From Pseudomonadota bacterium (GTDB lineage: Bacteria; Pseudomonadota; Gammaproteobacteria; Burkholderiales; Casimicrobiaceae), in assembly GCA_018241765.1 (NCBI GenBank), contig JAFEDD010000011.1:27941-91940 (forward strand): DNA of 64,000 bases. The letters are read 5' to 3'. Numbering within the stretch: the first letter of the stretch is position 1; each line of letters begins with the position of its first letter. Below, piece by piece: positions 15,367-24,674 of the stretch. The notes under the pieces are model-generated. The model saw only the letters and a program-made list of their open reading frames with translations. It searched no databases and was not told the DNA's origin. Both the position numbers and the translations under genes were made by a program.

Positions 15367-16380
15367 ATGGACGCCTCCGCTCTCGCCTTCTGGGTCATCG
15401 TGCTGCTGGTCGCGCTCGCGCTGGCCTTCGACTTCATGAACGGCTTTCACGATGCCGCCAACGCCATCGCCACCATCGTCTCGACCGGCGTGCTGAAGCC
15501 CGGTCAGGCGGTGATCTGGGCGGCGGTGTTCAACTTTCTCGCGCTCTTCATCTTCGGGCTGCACGTGGCCGCGACGATCGGCAAGGGCATGGTCGACCCG
15601 AGCGTGGTCGACCATCACGTCATCTTCGGGGCGCTGATCGGCGCCATCGTCTGGAACGTCGTCACCTGGTACTACGGCATTCCGTCGTCGTCGTCGCACG
15701 CGCTGATCGGCGGCATGATCGGCGCCGCCGTGGCCAAGGCGGGCACCGGCGCGCTGCTCGGCGCCGGCATCGGCAAGACCGTGCTCTTCATCGTGCTGTC
15801 GCCGCTGATGGGCTTCGTGCTCGGGGCGCTGATGATGCTCGCGGTGGCGTGGATCTTCCGCCGTGCGATGCCGGGGCGTGTCGATCGCTGGTTTCGGCGC
15901 GGCCAACTCGTGTCGTGCGCCATGTACAGCCTCGGTCACGGCAGCAATGATGCGCAGAAGACGATGGGCATCATCTGGCTGCTCTTGATCTTCGCGGGCG
16001 TCGTGGCGCGCGACGGCACGCATCCGCCGTACTGGGTGGTCATCTCGTGCTACGCGGCCATCTCGCTCGGCACACTGTTCGGCGGTTGGCGCATCGTGAA
16101 GACGATGGGGCAGAAGATCACCAAGTTGAAGCCGGTCGGTGGCTTCTGCGCCGAAGCCGGAGGGGCGATCACGCTCTTCGTGGCCTCGTCGATGGGCATC
16201 CCGGTGTCGACGACGCACACCATCACCGGCGCCATCGTCGGTGTCGGCGCATCGCGCCGCGTGAACGCCGTGCGCTGGGGCATCGCCGGCAGCATCGTGT
16301 GGGCGTGGATCTTCACCATTCCGGCGTCGGCCTTCGTCGCAGCGCTCGCGTGGTGGTTGAGTTTCCAGCTCTTCAACTGA
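15367..16380 (+). CDS. pit: inorganic phosphate transporter, PiT family
   Basis: A 337-residue inner-membrane protein, cotransporting metal-phosphate or phosphate with protons. Both PiT signature repeats are present: FMNGFHDAANAIATIV near the N-terminus and YSLGHGSNDAQKTMG in the middle. GIPSSSSHALIGG and GIPVSTTHTITGAIVG are the paired SS/STTH hairpins of the family. About ten hydrophobic helices are visible. It is in an operon with DUF47. Confidence 0.93.
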   Translation: MDASALAFWVIVLLVALALAFDFMNGFHDAANAIATIVSTGVLKPGQAVIWAAVFNFLALFIFGLHVAATIGKGMVDPSVVDHHVIFGALIGAIVWNVVTWYYGIPSSSSHALIGGMIGAAVAKAGTGALLGAGIGKTVLFIVLSPLMGFVLGALMMLAVAWIFRRAMPGRVDRWFRRGQLVSCAMYSLGHGSNDAQKTMGIIWLLLIFAGVVARDGTHPPYWVVISCYAAISLGTLFGGWRIVKTMGQKITKLKPVGGFCAEAGGAITLFVASSMGIPVSTTHTITGAIVGVGASRRVNAVRWGIAGSIVWAWIFTIPASAFVAALAWWLSFQLFN

Positions 16381-16400
16381 GAGAGAGGCTGAGCGCAGAC

Positions 16401-17519
16401 ATGAACGCGCCGTCCGCGCCGCACGAGCCGCGTCACGCACGCTGGCTCTTCGCCTCGGTGCCGCTGGCGGTGCTGCTCGCCGCACTGGCCGCATGGTGGG
16501 TGCCGGACATCGGGTTCTTCGAGGCGTGGCCCGCGCTCAACGTGCTCTTTTTTCTGTGCGGGCTCGCCGTCATTCCGCTCATGTCGAGCACGGCGACGCT
16601 CGCGCGGCGGCTGCTGCACATCACCATCGCCGCACCGGTGGCGGCGGTGTTTCTGGCGATGCTGATCGGCGCCGCGCTCGATCGTTACTACGGCAACGAT
16701 CTGCGCCAGACCTTCTATCTGCGCTTCCAGACCACGCTGATCGCGGGGCTCTCGGCCGGTTTGCTCTATGCGGCGGTGGCCGGCGCCATCGTCTATCTGC
16801 GCGCGCAGCAGATCACGCTGGCCAATCGCCGCCTCGCCTCCGAAAAACAGGCGAGCGAGGTCGGGCGGCAACTGACCGAGACGCGGCTGCGGCTGCTGCA
16901 AGCGCAGATCGAGCCGCATTTCCTGTTCAACACGCTCGCCTCGGCGCAGCAATTGGCGCAGAAGGGAGCGCCCGACGCAGCACGGCTGATCGGGCAACTG
17001 GTGCGCTTTCTGCGCATCTCGATGCCTTCGCTCCGGCACGAGCGCGCCGCGCTGTCGCGCGAGTTCGAGCAGATCACGGCGTATCTGTCGATCATGCAGA
17101 CGCGCATGGGCGAGCGCCTTCGCTTCACGGTGCGTGCCGCGCCCGAGGTGGAGGATTTGTTGCTGCCGCCCGCGCTGGCGATGACCTTGGTGGAGAACGC
17201 CGTGAAGCACGGCATCGAGCCCTCGGCCGATGGCGGCGTGGTCGAGGTCAGTGCCGAGCGCGACGGTGAACGGCTGATCATCCGCGTCGTCGACACCGGC
17301 GTCGGGCTCGATCGTGCGGTGACGACGACGGCGACGGGCGCCACGGCGGAGGCCGTCACCGATGAAGGCGGGGTCGGCCTCGCCAACACGCGCGCCCGGC
17401 TCCACGTGCTCTTTGGCGAGCGCGCGCAGCTGGATCTGACGACCCACACGCCGCGTGGCTGCATCGCCACGCTGACGCTGCCGCGCGCCGATCTCGTCGG
17501 CCAGGGCGAGGCGCAATGA
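16401..17519 (+). CDS. LytS/AlgZ-type sensor histidine kinase
   Basis: 372 residues. Four TM helices fill the first 140 residues without a large sensor domain, followed by a coiled coil (LASEKQASEVGRQLTETRLRLLQAQ). The His_kinase motif QIEPHFLFNTLASAQQL carries the phospho-acceptor His. The ATPase domain has an N-box (LVENAVKHGIEP) and a G-box (VVDTGVGLD, GGVGLANTRARL). The next gene is its LytTR partner. The start ATG at 16401 is 21 bp after pit, suggesting co-transcription with pit. Confidence 0.9.
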   Translation: MNAPSAPHEPRHARWLFASVPLAVLLAALAAWWVPDIGFFEAWPALNVLFFLCGLAVIPLMSSTATLARRLLHITIAAPVAAVFLAMLIGAALDRYYGNDLRQTFYLRFQTTLIAGLSAGLLYAAVAGAIVYLRAQQITLANRRLASEKQASEVGRQLTETRLRLLQAQIEPHFLFNTLASAQQLAQKGAPDAARLIGQLVRFLRISMPSLRHERAALSREFEQITAYLSIMQTRMGERLRFTVRAAPEVEDLLLPPALAMTLVENAVKHGIEPSADGGVVEVSAERDGERLIIRVVDTGVGLDRAVTTTATGATAEAVTDEGGVGLANTRARLHVLFGERAQLDLTTHTPRGCIATLTLPRADLVGQGEAQ

Positions 17520-17607
17520 GCATGTGCGCGCGCCGTCGGCCGCTCGTGGCGAACGTGGCGCACAGGGCGCGACACCGCTGCGCCCGCATCCCTTGTCCGA
17601 GGCTGCC

Positions 17608-18378
17608 ATGACCACGACCCCCATTCGCTGCCTGATTGCCGACGATGAACCGCTGATGCGCGAGCGGCTGCGCGAACTTCTCGCGGCGCACGCGCAGGAC
17701 TTTGCTCTGGTCGCCGAGGCGAGCCACGGCGGCGAGGCGCTCGCGCTGTTCGAATCCGAGAGGCCCGCGGTCTGCTTTCTGGACATCCGCATGCCCGAGC
17801 GCTCGGGGCTCGAGGTGGCGGCCGAGATCGGCGAGCGGGCGCACATCGTGTTCTGCACGGCGTACGAGCAATTCGCGGTCGATGCCTTCGAGCGCGGCGC
17901 GGTCGACTATCTGTTGAAGCCGATCGAGGAGGAACGCTTCGAGCTCACGCTCGATCGGCTGCGCACGCGCGTGCAGGGTCCGCCCGAGGATATGACGCCG
18001 CTGCTGCATCTGCTGCGCAGCCGCGAGGGCTCGGTTGCGGCCGGCGCTACGCCACGACTCAAGTGGGTGAAGGCGCTGGTCGGTCACGACGTGCGCATGT
18101 TCGCGGTTGATGAGGTGATCTTCTTCCAGGCCGACACGAAATACACGCGGGTCGTCACCGACAGCGAGGATGTGCTGATCCGCACCTCGCTGCGCGAACT
18201 GGCGGACGCGCTCGACCCCGAGCAGTTCTGGCAGGTGCATCGCAGCGCCATCGTCAATGTTCGGCGCATCCAGCGCGTGCTGCGCGAGGGCAGCGAGAAG
18301 CATTCGCTCGTGCTGCGCGGCACGGACGAAAAAATTCCGGTGAGTCGGCATTTCTTTCATCTGTTTCGCCAGATGTAG
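17608..18378 (+). CDS. LytTR-family response regulator (AlgR/LytR-like)
   Basis: 256 residues. The receiver domain (about 6-120) has the acidic pair ADDEPLMRERL, the phospho-acceptor Asp in CFLDIRMPERSG and the Lys in DYLLKPIEE. A LytTR DNA-binding domain (about 150-250) has IFFQADTKYTRVVT, FWQVHRSAIVNVRRI and the ending IPVSRHFFHLF. It pairs with the upstream LytS-type kinase. Targets are unknown. Confidence 0.92.
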   Translation: MTTTPIRCLIADDEPLMRERLRELLAAHAQDFALVAEASHGGEALALFESERPAVCFLDIRMPERSGLEVAAEIGERAHIVFCTAYEQFAVDAFERGAVDYLLKPIEEERFELTLDRLRTRVQGPPEDMTPLLHLLRSREGSVAAGATPRLKWVKALVGHDVRMFAVDEVIFFQADTKYTRVVTDSEDVLIRTSLRELADALDPEQFWQVHRSAIVNVRRIQRVLREGSEKHSLVLRGTDEKIPVSRHFFHLFRQM

Positions 18379-18460
18379 CGCGTCGGCGCCCGGTGCGCGC
18401 AGTTCGTCGTTCGTCGCAAGCCGCTGGCACACCGGGGCGACCGACGGCACACTGCGCCGC

Positions 18461-20473
18461 ATGAGGGGTATCGGACGACGAGGCGGCGCACGGCGGCTGG
18501 CGGCGCAGGCGATGATGCTTGCGGCGCTCGCGTGCGCGCTGCTGTGGCCGCTTTCCACGCGCGCCCAGTCGCAGGCCGCAGGGCAGGGCGCGGCGGCGAT
18601 TCCGGTTGCCGACTTCTTTCGTCTGCCCGACGTCTTTCGGCCCGAGCTCTCGCCCGATGGTCGGCATCTGGCGTTTCTGGCGCGTGCCGGCAGCCATCTC
18701 GGCCTCGCCGTCATCGACATCGAGCGGCGCACGTCGCGCATGATCGCGACCTTGCCCGGCACCGACATCGTCGAGCATCACTGGGTCAACGCGCAGCGGC
18801 TGGTGTTCGTCAGCGGCAATGTGTCCGACCCGGCCGGCAGCGTGAATCCGGGGCGCAGCGGCGGGCTCTTCGCCGTCGATGTCGACGGCAGCCATGCGCG
18901 GCGGCTGGCGCTCGCGGCCGGCGACAGCGCCACGGTCATCGTGCGGCCGCGCCACACGCGCATGCTGATGGCGCCGGGCGACGGCAGCGACGACGTGATC
19001 GTCGCCAGCAACGAGCGCAACTTCGATGCGAGCGACGTCTATCGGCTGAACACGCGCAGCGGCCGCAAGACGCTCCTCACCTTCGACAACCCCGGTGACG
19101 TCGTGCGCTGGGCGCTCGACCGTGACGGCGTGCCGCGCGCCGCGTTGACCCGCAAGGGGCTGGTCGACCGCGTCGCCTACCGCCGCGACGATCGCTCGCC
19201 GTGGCAGCGCTGGGCCGAGAGCGATTTTCGTGAGCCGTCGGCGCTGCCGCTCGCGATCGACGGCGAGGGCGCCATCATCGGCCTCGCGCCGCGCGGCGGG
19301 GCCGACCCGCGACAGACGGCGGCGCTGGTGCGCCTGGATGAGCGCGGACAAACCGTGGCCGTGCTCGCCCAGAGCGATGAGTTCGACGCGCAGGCGCCGG
19401 TCTTCGACCCGCGCACGAAGCGGCTGGTCGGCGTGCGCTACCGGGGCGAGCGGCCGACGGTGCGCTGGTTCGACGAGCGCTGGGCGGCGCTGCAGCGGCG
19501 CTTCGACCAGCAACTGCCGGGCGCGGTGAACCATTTCCTGCCGCCGGCGCAGGGGCGGCGCATGCTGGTCTATTCGTTTTCCGACCGCAATCCGGGCACC
19601 GTGTACCTCTATGACTTCCAGAGCAACCGGCTGGAATTTCTGCTCGATGCGCGGCCGTGGATCAAGCCCGAGCAGATGGCGGAATCGCGTTTCGTGCGCT
19701 TCACGGCGCGCGACGGCCTGCCGCTGACGGCGCTCCTGACGCTGCCGCGCGGCGTGCCGGCACGCGCCTTGCCGCTGGTCGTCGTCGTGCATGGTGGCCC
19801 GTGGGTGCCGGGCTATACATGGCAGTGGGACGCCGAGGCGCAGTTTCTGGCCTCACGCGGCTTTGCCGTGTTGCAGCCAAACTTTCGCGGCACGCTCGGC
19901 TTCGGCACGCGGCATTGGGTCGCGAGCTTCCGGCAGTGGGGGCTTGCGATGCAGGATGATCTGGCCGACGGCGTGCAGTGGGCCATGCAGCAGGGCATCG
20001 CCGACGCCCGCCGCGTTGCCATCTACGGTGCGAGCTACGGCGGCTACGCGGCGCTGCAGGGGCTGGTGCGCACGCCGGAGCTCTATCAGTGCGCGATCGA
20101 CTACGTCGGCGTCACCGATCTCACGCTTTTTCAGTCGGTGAGCTGGTCGGAGATGAGCGCCAACGATTTCATGCGTCACTTGTTTCCGGTGATGGTGGGG
20201 GACGCCGAGCGCGACGCGGCCCAACTGCGGGCCACGTCACCGGCGCTGAATGCCGAGCGCATCGTCAAGCCCGTGCTGCTCGCCTATGGCGGCGAGGACC
20301 GGCGGGTGCCGCTCGCGCACGGCGAGCGCATGCGCGAAGCGCTCGAGCGCCACGGCAAGAGCTTCGAGTGGGTGCTGCACGCAGACGAAGGACACGGCTT
20401 CGCGAGCCTCGATCACCGCATCGATTTCTATGCCCGCATGGAAGCACTGCTGCGGCGAACCATCGGGCGCTGA
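18461..20473 (+). CDS. secreted S9-family (prolyl oligopeptidase-like) peptidase
   Basis: 670 residues. The signal peptide (about 10-36) ends STRAQS. A beta-propeller of WD40-like strands spans about 50-400, opening with LPDVFRPELSPDGRHLAFLA. The alpha/beta-hydrolase domain (about 420-670) has VVVHGGPW as oxyanion motif, nucleophile Ser in YGASYGGYAAL, Asp in AYGGEDRRVPL and His in ADEGHGF. It is an acylaminoacyl-/dipeptidyl-peptidase relative that probably degrades peptides in the periplasm. It appears to be transcribed alone. Confidence 0.9.
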   Translation: MRGIGRRGGARRLAAQAMMLAALACALLWPLSTRAQSQAAGQGAAAIPVADFFRLPDVFRPELSPDGRHLAFLARAGSHLGLAVIDIERRTSRMIATLPGTDIVEHHWVNAQRLVFVSGNVSDPAGSVNPGRSGGLFAVDVDGSHARRLALAAGDSATVIVRPRHTRMLMAPGDGSDDVIVASNERNFDASDVYRLNTRSGRKTLLTFDNPGDVVRWALDRDGVPRAALTRKGLVDRVAYRRDDRSPWQRWAESDFREPSALPLAIDGEGAIIGLAPRGGADPRQTAALVRLDERGQTVAVLAQSDEFDAQAPVFDPRTKRLVGVRYRGERPTVRWFDERWAALQRRFDQQLPGAVNHFLPPAQGRRMLVYSFSDRNPGTVYLYDFQSNRLEFLLDARPWIKPEQMAESRFVRFTARDGLPLTALLTLPRGVPARALPLVVVVHGGPWVPGYTWQWDAEAQFLASRGFAVLQPNFRGTLGFGTRHWVASFRQWGLAMQDDLADGVQWAMQQGIADARRVAIYGASYGGYAALQGLVRTPELYQCAIDYVGVTDLTLFQSVSWSEMSANDFMRHLFPVMVGDAERDAAQLRATSPALNAERIVKPVLLAYGGEDRRVPLAHGERMREALERHGKSFEWVLHADEGHGFASLDHRIDFYARMEALLRRTIGR

Positions 20474-20523
20474 GCGACGGGCGGAGGCCGTCGGAGGCAC
20501 GTTTGGATCGAATATTCAGGCAA

Positions 20524-20640
20524 TGACTTTTTGCTGAAAGCCGCATCCATAACGGGCTTCGGGCCATGAAACAGCCGAAGTCGAGTTTCGGCGAAATCGC
20601 GCTGGAAGCCCGTTATGGACGTGCTTTGACGAAAAAGCCA
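20524..20640. repeat. dispersed inverted-repeat element, copy 2
   Basis: A 117-bp element between two convergent genes and the best-preserved palindrome of the family. The left core GCATCCATAACGGGCTTC is mirrored by GAAGCCCGTTATGGACGT on the right, and the ends TGACTTTTT and AAAAAGCCA pair with one mismatch. Centre: CGAAGTCGAGTTTCGGCG. Confidence 0.85.
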
Positions 20641-20670
20641 ATGCAAGAAACTGCGCTCGCTGCGCCGTGC

Positions 20671-21843
20671 TCAGCGCTTTTTTTCGACGCGCAGCAGGGC
20701 GCCGGGCGATTCGTCGGTGAGGAGGTAGAGATAGCCATCCGGCCCCAGACGCACGTCGCGCACACGCCACGGCGTCGGTAGCCGCTCCTCGCGCAGCACG
20801 CGGCCATCGGCGTCGAGCACGATGCGGCGCAGTTGCTGCCCGCGCAGCGCGCCGGCGATCAGGTTGCCGCGCCATTCGGGATAGCGATCGCCCTGCACGA
20901 GCGCGAGGCCGGAGGGGGCGATCGACGGTGTCCACACGGTGCGCGGTGCTTCGATGTCGGCACGGGTGCCGACCGGCGCGACCGGGCCGCCACCGTACTC
21001 GTTGCTGTAACTGACGACCGGCCAGCCGTAGTTGCGGCCCGGCAGGATCAGGTTCAGCTCGTCGCCGCCTTGCGAGCCGTGCTCGGTGGCCCACACGCGG
21101 TCGGTTGCGGCGTCGCGCAGCATGCCCTGGATGTTGCGGTGCCCGATCGAGTAGACGTAGGGGCTCCAACCCTCGCGCGCCGGTGGTGGCGGCGTGCCAT
21201 CGTCCTTCATGCGCAGCACCTTGCCGAGCATGCTCTTCGGGTTTTGCGCTTGCAGGCGGCTCAGTTCGCCGTCGATCGCCGCCGGGCGGTTGCCACCGTC
21301 GCCCACCGAGACGAGCAGCGTGCCGTCGGCCAGCCACGCGAAGCGGCTGCCGAAGTGCTGATGGGTTGCCTTTTTCGGCGTCGCTTCGAAGATGACCACG
21401 ACGTCGCGCAACTGGTCGCCGTCGAGCCGCCCGCGGGCGACGGCGAGCGCGTTGGCGCCAGCCGTGCCGCGGGCGAAGGCGAGGTAGACCCACCGGTTCT
21501 GCGCAAAACGCGGATGCAGCGTGATGTCGAGCAACCCACCCTGGCCCGAGGCGTAGACGGCGGGCACGCCGTGCACCTCGCGCCGCGCGCCGCCATCGAT
21601 GCGCCACAGGCGGCCACGGCGCTCAGTGATCAGCAGGCTGTCCGCTGCGTCGGGCAACCACACCACGGCCCACGGGTGATCGAGCCCCTCGACGACTGGC
21701 ACGAAGCGGTAGCCCTCGATGACCGGCGCGGCGTCCGAGGGCGGGTTGGGAATCGCCACCTGTTGCGCACACGCCGCAAACTGGCTGACGAGGGCAAGGC
21801 TGAAGCAGACCGCCAAGGCGGCGGATGACGCGCGGTGTCGCAT
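20671..21843 (-). CDS. PQQ-dependent sugar (aldose/sorbosone) dehydrogenase family protein
   Basis: 390 residues. The start at 21843 has CAGGAG seven bases upstream. A signal peptide with a Cys (FAACAQQ) suggests export, perhaps as a lipoprotein. The six-bladed propeller of the Yli/GDH-B family shows LDHPWAVVWLPD, GGLLDITLHPRF, FGSRFAWLADGTLLVSVGDGG, SIGHRNIQGM, TEHGSQGGDELNLILPGRNYGWP and RVRDVRLGPDGYLYLLTDE. The His in HRNIQG and Arg/Trp positions match PQQ and calcium ligands of this family. It oxidises sugars in the periplasm if PQQ is available; no pqq genes are in the window. Confidence 0.9.
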   Translation of the reverse strand: MRHRASSAALAVCFSLALVSQFAACAQQVAIPNPPSDAAPVIEGYRFVPVVEGLDHPWAVVWLPDAADSLLITERRGRLWRIDGGARREVHGVPAVYASGQGGLLDITLHPRFAQNRWVYLAFARGTAGANALAVARGRLDGDQLRDVVVIFEATPKKATHQHFGSRFAWLADGTLLVSVGDGGNRPAAIDGELSRLQAQNPKSMLGKVLRMKDDGTPPPPAREGWSPYVYSIGHRNIQGMLRDAATDRVWATEHGSQGGDELNLILPGRNYGWPVVSYSNEYGGGPVAPVGTRADIEAPRTVWTPSIAPSGLALVQGDRYPEWRGNLIAGALRGQQLRRIVLDADGRVLREERLPTPWRVRDVRLGPDGYLYLLTDESPGALLRVEKKR

Positions 21844-22075
21844 GGCGAGGCTCCTGACGACGAAACGGCGACACATTATCGGACGCCGCCGTCCGATGGC
21901 GGCCCGTCGTTCGTGGCTCCAACGCCAATATGCTGTTGACATGAACGCGGCGAATTCCCATAATCCGCCGGTCCGGGGGGGGGCTCGAGGCGACGATTGG
22001 CAGCGAAATGCGACCGGTGCGGCCGATGCCGCCTGACCGAAACGCGCGCTTTTTCGGTTCGAAAGGAGCACACCC

Positions 22076-23866
22076 ATGAGGATTCGACGATATGGCGCGC
22101 GAACCACACTGCGGGCCGCGCTGTCGGTGGTCGCGGTGATGATGGTCGGGCAGGTCGTGGCCGCGCCGGGCGACCTCGATCTGACGTTTGGCGCCGGCAC
22201 CGGCGTCGTGTTTGCGGCGCCGATCGACAGCGACAGTACGTTGGCATCGTCGGTGCGCCGCCCCGATGGCCGCTTCGTGGTTGCCGGCGATTGCGGGCAG
22301 GGCATGACGCGCCGCTTTTGTCTGAGCGCCCGCCTCGCCGACGGCTCGCCCGACACGAGCTTCAACGGCAGCGGCGTCGTGACCACCGCGATGTCCACGG
22401 TCGGCACCTGGGACAGCGGCCTTGCCCTTGCGTTGCAGAACGACGGCAAGCTTTTGCTCACCGGGAGTTGCACGAGCACGAACGGCAGCGACTTCTGCGT
22501 GGCCCGCTACAACGTCGATGGTTCGCTCGACGGCAGTTTCGGCACCGGCGGCAAACGGATCTTCGATTTCGGCTTGACGCTGAACAACGATGCCTCGCGC
22601 TCGATGTTTTTGCAGGCCGATGGCCGCATCGTGCTGGTCGGCAACTGCGAGGGGCAGCGCAGCTTCTGCCTCGCCCGCCTGCTGCCCAACGGCCAGCTCG
22701 ACACGAGCTTCAACCAGACCGGACTGGTGCGAACCGACGTCAGCAATGATTTCGACGCCGGGCAGAGCGGCGTCGCGCTGGCCGATGGTCGCATCGTGGT
22801 CGGCGGATTCTGTCGTGTCGATTCGTCGCAGATCTTCACCGGCTGGGATTTCTGCCTCGCGCGCTACGGTGTCGACGGCACGCTCGACACGAGCTTCGGC
22901 AGCCACGGCTTCGTCTTCACGCCCGTTGGCAACGGACGCGACGAGCTGTATCGGCTGCGCCTTCTGGCCGATGGCAAGCTCTTGGCGGTGGGGCGCTGCG
23001 ACGCGCCGCCGACGGCGGGCGGCGACTATGACGACGCTCTCTGCGCCGTTCGCTATCTGCCCGACGGGGCCGTCGATTCGACCTTCGGCAACAACGGTCG
23101 TGTGATGCTCAACGTGGCTCCCGAATTCCTGCTCGGCGGCGTCGATCTCTATCCCGATGGGCGGCTGCTCGTCTCCGGCGCCTGCCGCGACCGCCGCGAT
23201 GGCGCCACCACCTGCGCGCCGAGTTGGGGGTGGGGCCAGTTCGTGTTGCTGCGGCTGACGGCGAACGGCGCGCTCGACCCGAGCTTCGCCAGCGCCGGCA
23301 AACGGGTGTTTTCGCTCGGCCATTACAGCAACTATCGCTATCCGAGCGACGTCATGCTGCTGCCGGACGGCAAGATACTCTTCAGCGGTTCATGCGCCGT
23401 GGGCAACACGGGCGACGCCAACCCGAATGGTTCGGTGTTCTGCTTTGCCCGCTTCCAGGGCGAAGCGCTGCCCCCGGTCTGTCTGCTCGACCTCGACGGC
23501 AGCGGGCAATCGGCGCTCACCACCGATGCCTTGCTGCATTTGCGCTACGCGCTCGCGGTACCGCCGGCGGTGCGCATGAACGGCATCGTGTTGCCGCTGT
23601 CGTCGCCGCGCCGCTCGCTCGCGGCCATCGACACGCACTTGCGCTCGCTGTGCCCGGCGTCGGCACCGTCGTGTGCGCTCGATCTCGATGGCGATGGCAT
23701 CGACGGCGCGGCCACGGACGCCCTGATTCACGCGCGGCTGGCGGCGGGATGGCGCGATGCGCGGGTGCTCGACGGCATCACGCTGCCCGCCAATGCGGCG
23801 CGGCGCGACTGGGCCACGTTGCGCCCCTGGCTGCAGGATCACTGCGGAGTGAGCGGGCTGCACTGA
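22076..23866 (+). CDS. secreted delta-60 repeat protein with dockerin-like C-terminal modules
   Basis: 596 residues with signal peptide (about 1-29). Seven or eight delta-60-type beta-propeller repeats follow, each with D.SFG.GG..., a PDGR/ADGKLLVAG motif and CLARY.VDG.LDTSF. Many repeats contain an unusual Cys (VVAGDCGQG, LTGSCTST, LVGNCEG, VGGFCR, AVGRCDA), perhaps cross-linked. After LPPVCLLDLDGSGQSALTTDALLHLRYALA comes a second DLDGDGIDGAATDALIHARLAAG. These are calcium-loop, dockerin-like modules also seen in the DUF1800 protein of this window. Probably extracellular or surface; function unknown. Confidence 0.8.
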   Translation: MRIRRYGARTTLRAALSVVAVMMVGQVVAAPGDLDLTFGAGTGVVFAAPIDSDSTLASSVRRPDGRFVVAGDCGQGMTRRFCLSARLADGSPDTSFNGSGVVTTAMSTVGTWDSGLALALQNDGKLLLTGSCTSTNGSDFCVARYNVDGSLDGSFGTGGKRIFDFGLTLNNDASRSMFLQADGRIVLVGNCEGQRSFCLARLLPNGQLDTSFNQTGLVRTDVSNDFDAGQSGVALADGRIVVGGFCRVDSSQIFTGWDFCLARYGVDGTLDTSFGSHGFVFTPVGNGRDELYRLRLLADGKLLAVGRCDAPPTAGGDYDDALCAVRYLPDGAVDSTFGNNGRVMLNVAPEFLLGGVDLYPDGRLLVSGACRDRRDGATTCAPSWGWGQFVLLRLTANGALDPSFASAGKRVFSLGHYSNYRYPSDVMLLPDGKILFSGSCAVGNTGDANPNGSVFCFARFQGEALPPVCLLDLDGSGQSALTTDALLHLRYALAVPPAVRMNGIVLPLSSPRRSLAAIDTHLRSLCPASAPSCALDLDGDGIDGAATDALIHARLAAGWRDARVLDGITLPANAARRDWATLRPWLQDHCGVSGLH

Positions 23867-23977
23867 TCGGGCGCGTGCGCGCGGTGCGCGTGGTGCGCCC
23901 CGTGCGCCGGGCGTTGGCGCTGCCGCGCCGCTCCCCTATACTCGGCGCAACACGACGGGTCAGGGGAGAAGTGCGCG

Positions 23978-24628
23978 GTGTTCACGGTTGTGGTTGCCAA
24001 TCCCAAGGGCGGCGCCGGCAAGACGACGGTCGCCACCAACCTCGCCGGCTATCTGGCCGGCAAGCATCAGCGCGTGATGATCCTCGACATGGATCGCCAG
24101 CGCTCGGCCACGCGCTGGCTGGCGCGGCGACCGCGCGGCTTTCCCGAAGTGCGCGGCGCGCTGCCCGACGCCGAGGGAAGCGCCATCCGCGACTATCGCC
24201 CGCAATGGCTCATCATCGACGCCCCCGCCGCGTTGCATGGCGCGGCGCTGGCGGAACTCGTCCGACGCGCCGACGCCGTGCTGGTGCCGGTGTCGACCTC
24301 CACCTTCGACTTCGAGGCGACGGCTGATTTTCTCGCCGAGCTCGCCACGCTGAAACCCGTCAAGGAAGGCCGGCGTGCGCTTGCGATCGTCGGCTCGCGG
24401 GTCGACGGTCGCACCGTGGCGGCGGCGGACCTCGATGCGTTTCTCGCGCCGCTCGCGCTCGACGTGCTCACCCACATCCGCGACTCCCAGCTCTACGTTC
24501 ACGCCGCGCGCGAAGGGCTGTCGGTGTTCGATCAGCCACGCTCGCGGGCGGAGGAGCTTTGGGCCGATTGGCCACCGGTGCTGCACTGGCTGCAGCGTCT
24601 CGTCAGCACGAAAGCGGCGCATCGCTGA
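23978..24628 (+). CDS. orphan ParA-family ATPase (first of pair)
   Basis: 216 residues, GTG start with AGGGGAG upstream. The ParA/Soj Walker A is NPKGGAGKTTVATNLA (deviant, with signature Lys KGG), then MILDMDRQRSATRWLARRP. Switch-like WLIIDAPAALHG follows, then VLVPVSTSTFDFEAT and DSQLYVHAAREGLSVFDQPRS. There is no N-terminal HTH and no ParB or parS nearby. It is followed by a second ParA of the same subfamily, so the two may form a heterodimer. The cargo is unknown. Confidence 0.85.
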   Translation: MFTVVVANPKGGAGKTTVATNLAGYLAGKHQRVMILDMDRQRSATRWLARRPRGFPEVRGALPDAEGSAIRDYRPQWLIIDAPAALHGAALAELVRRADAVLVPVSTSTFDFEATADFLAELATLKPVKEGRRALAIVGSRVDGRTVAAADLDAFLAPLALDVLTHIRDSQLYVHAAREGLSVFDQPRSRAEELWADWPPVLHWLQRLVSTKAAHR

Positions 24629-24674
24629 ATCGATCGTTACCCGCCGCCCGTCAACCACCGCCTGATCATTGCGC

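Noticed and set aside
21975..21983. Run of nine G as a phase-variation tract
   Set aside because: It lies between divergent genes, not in a coding frame, and no -10/-35 spacing depends on it that I can show.
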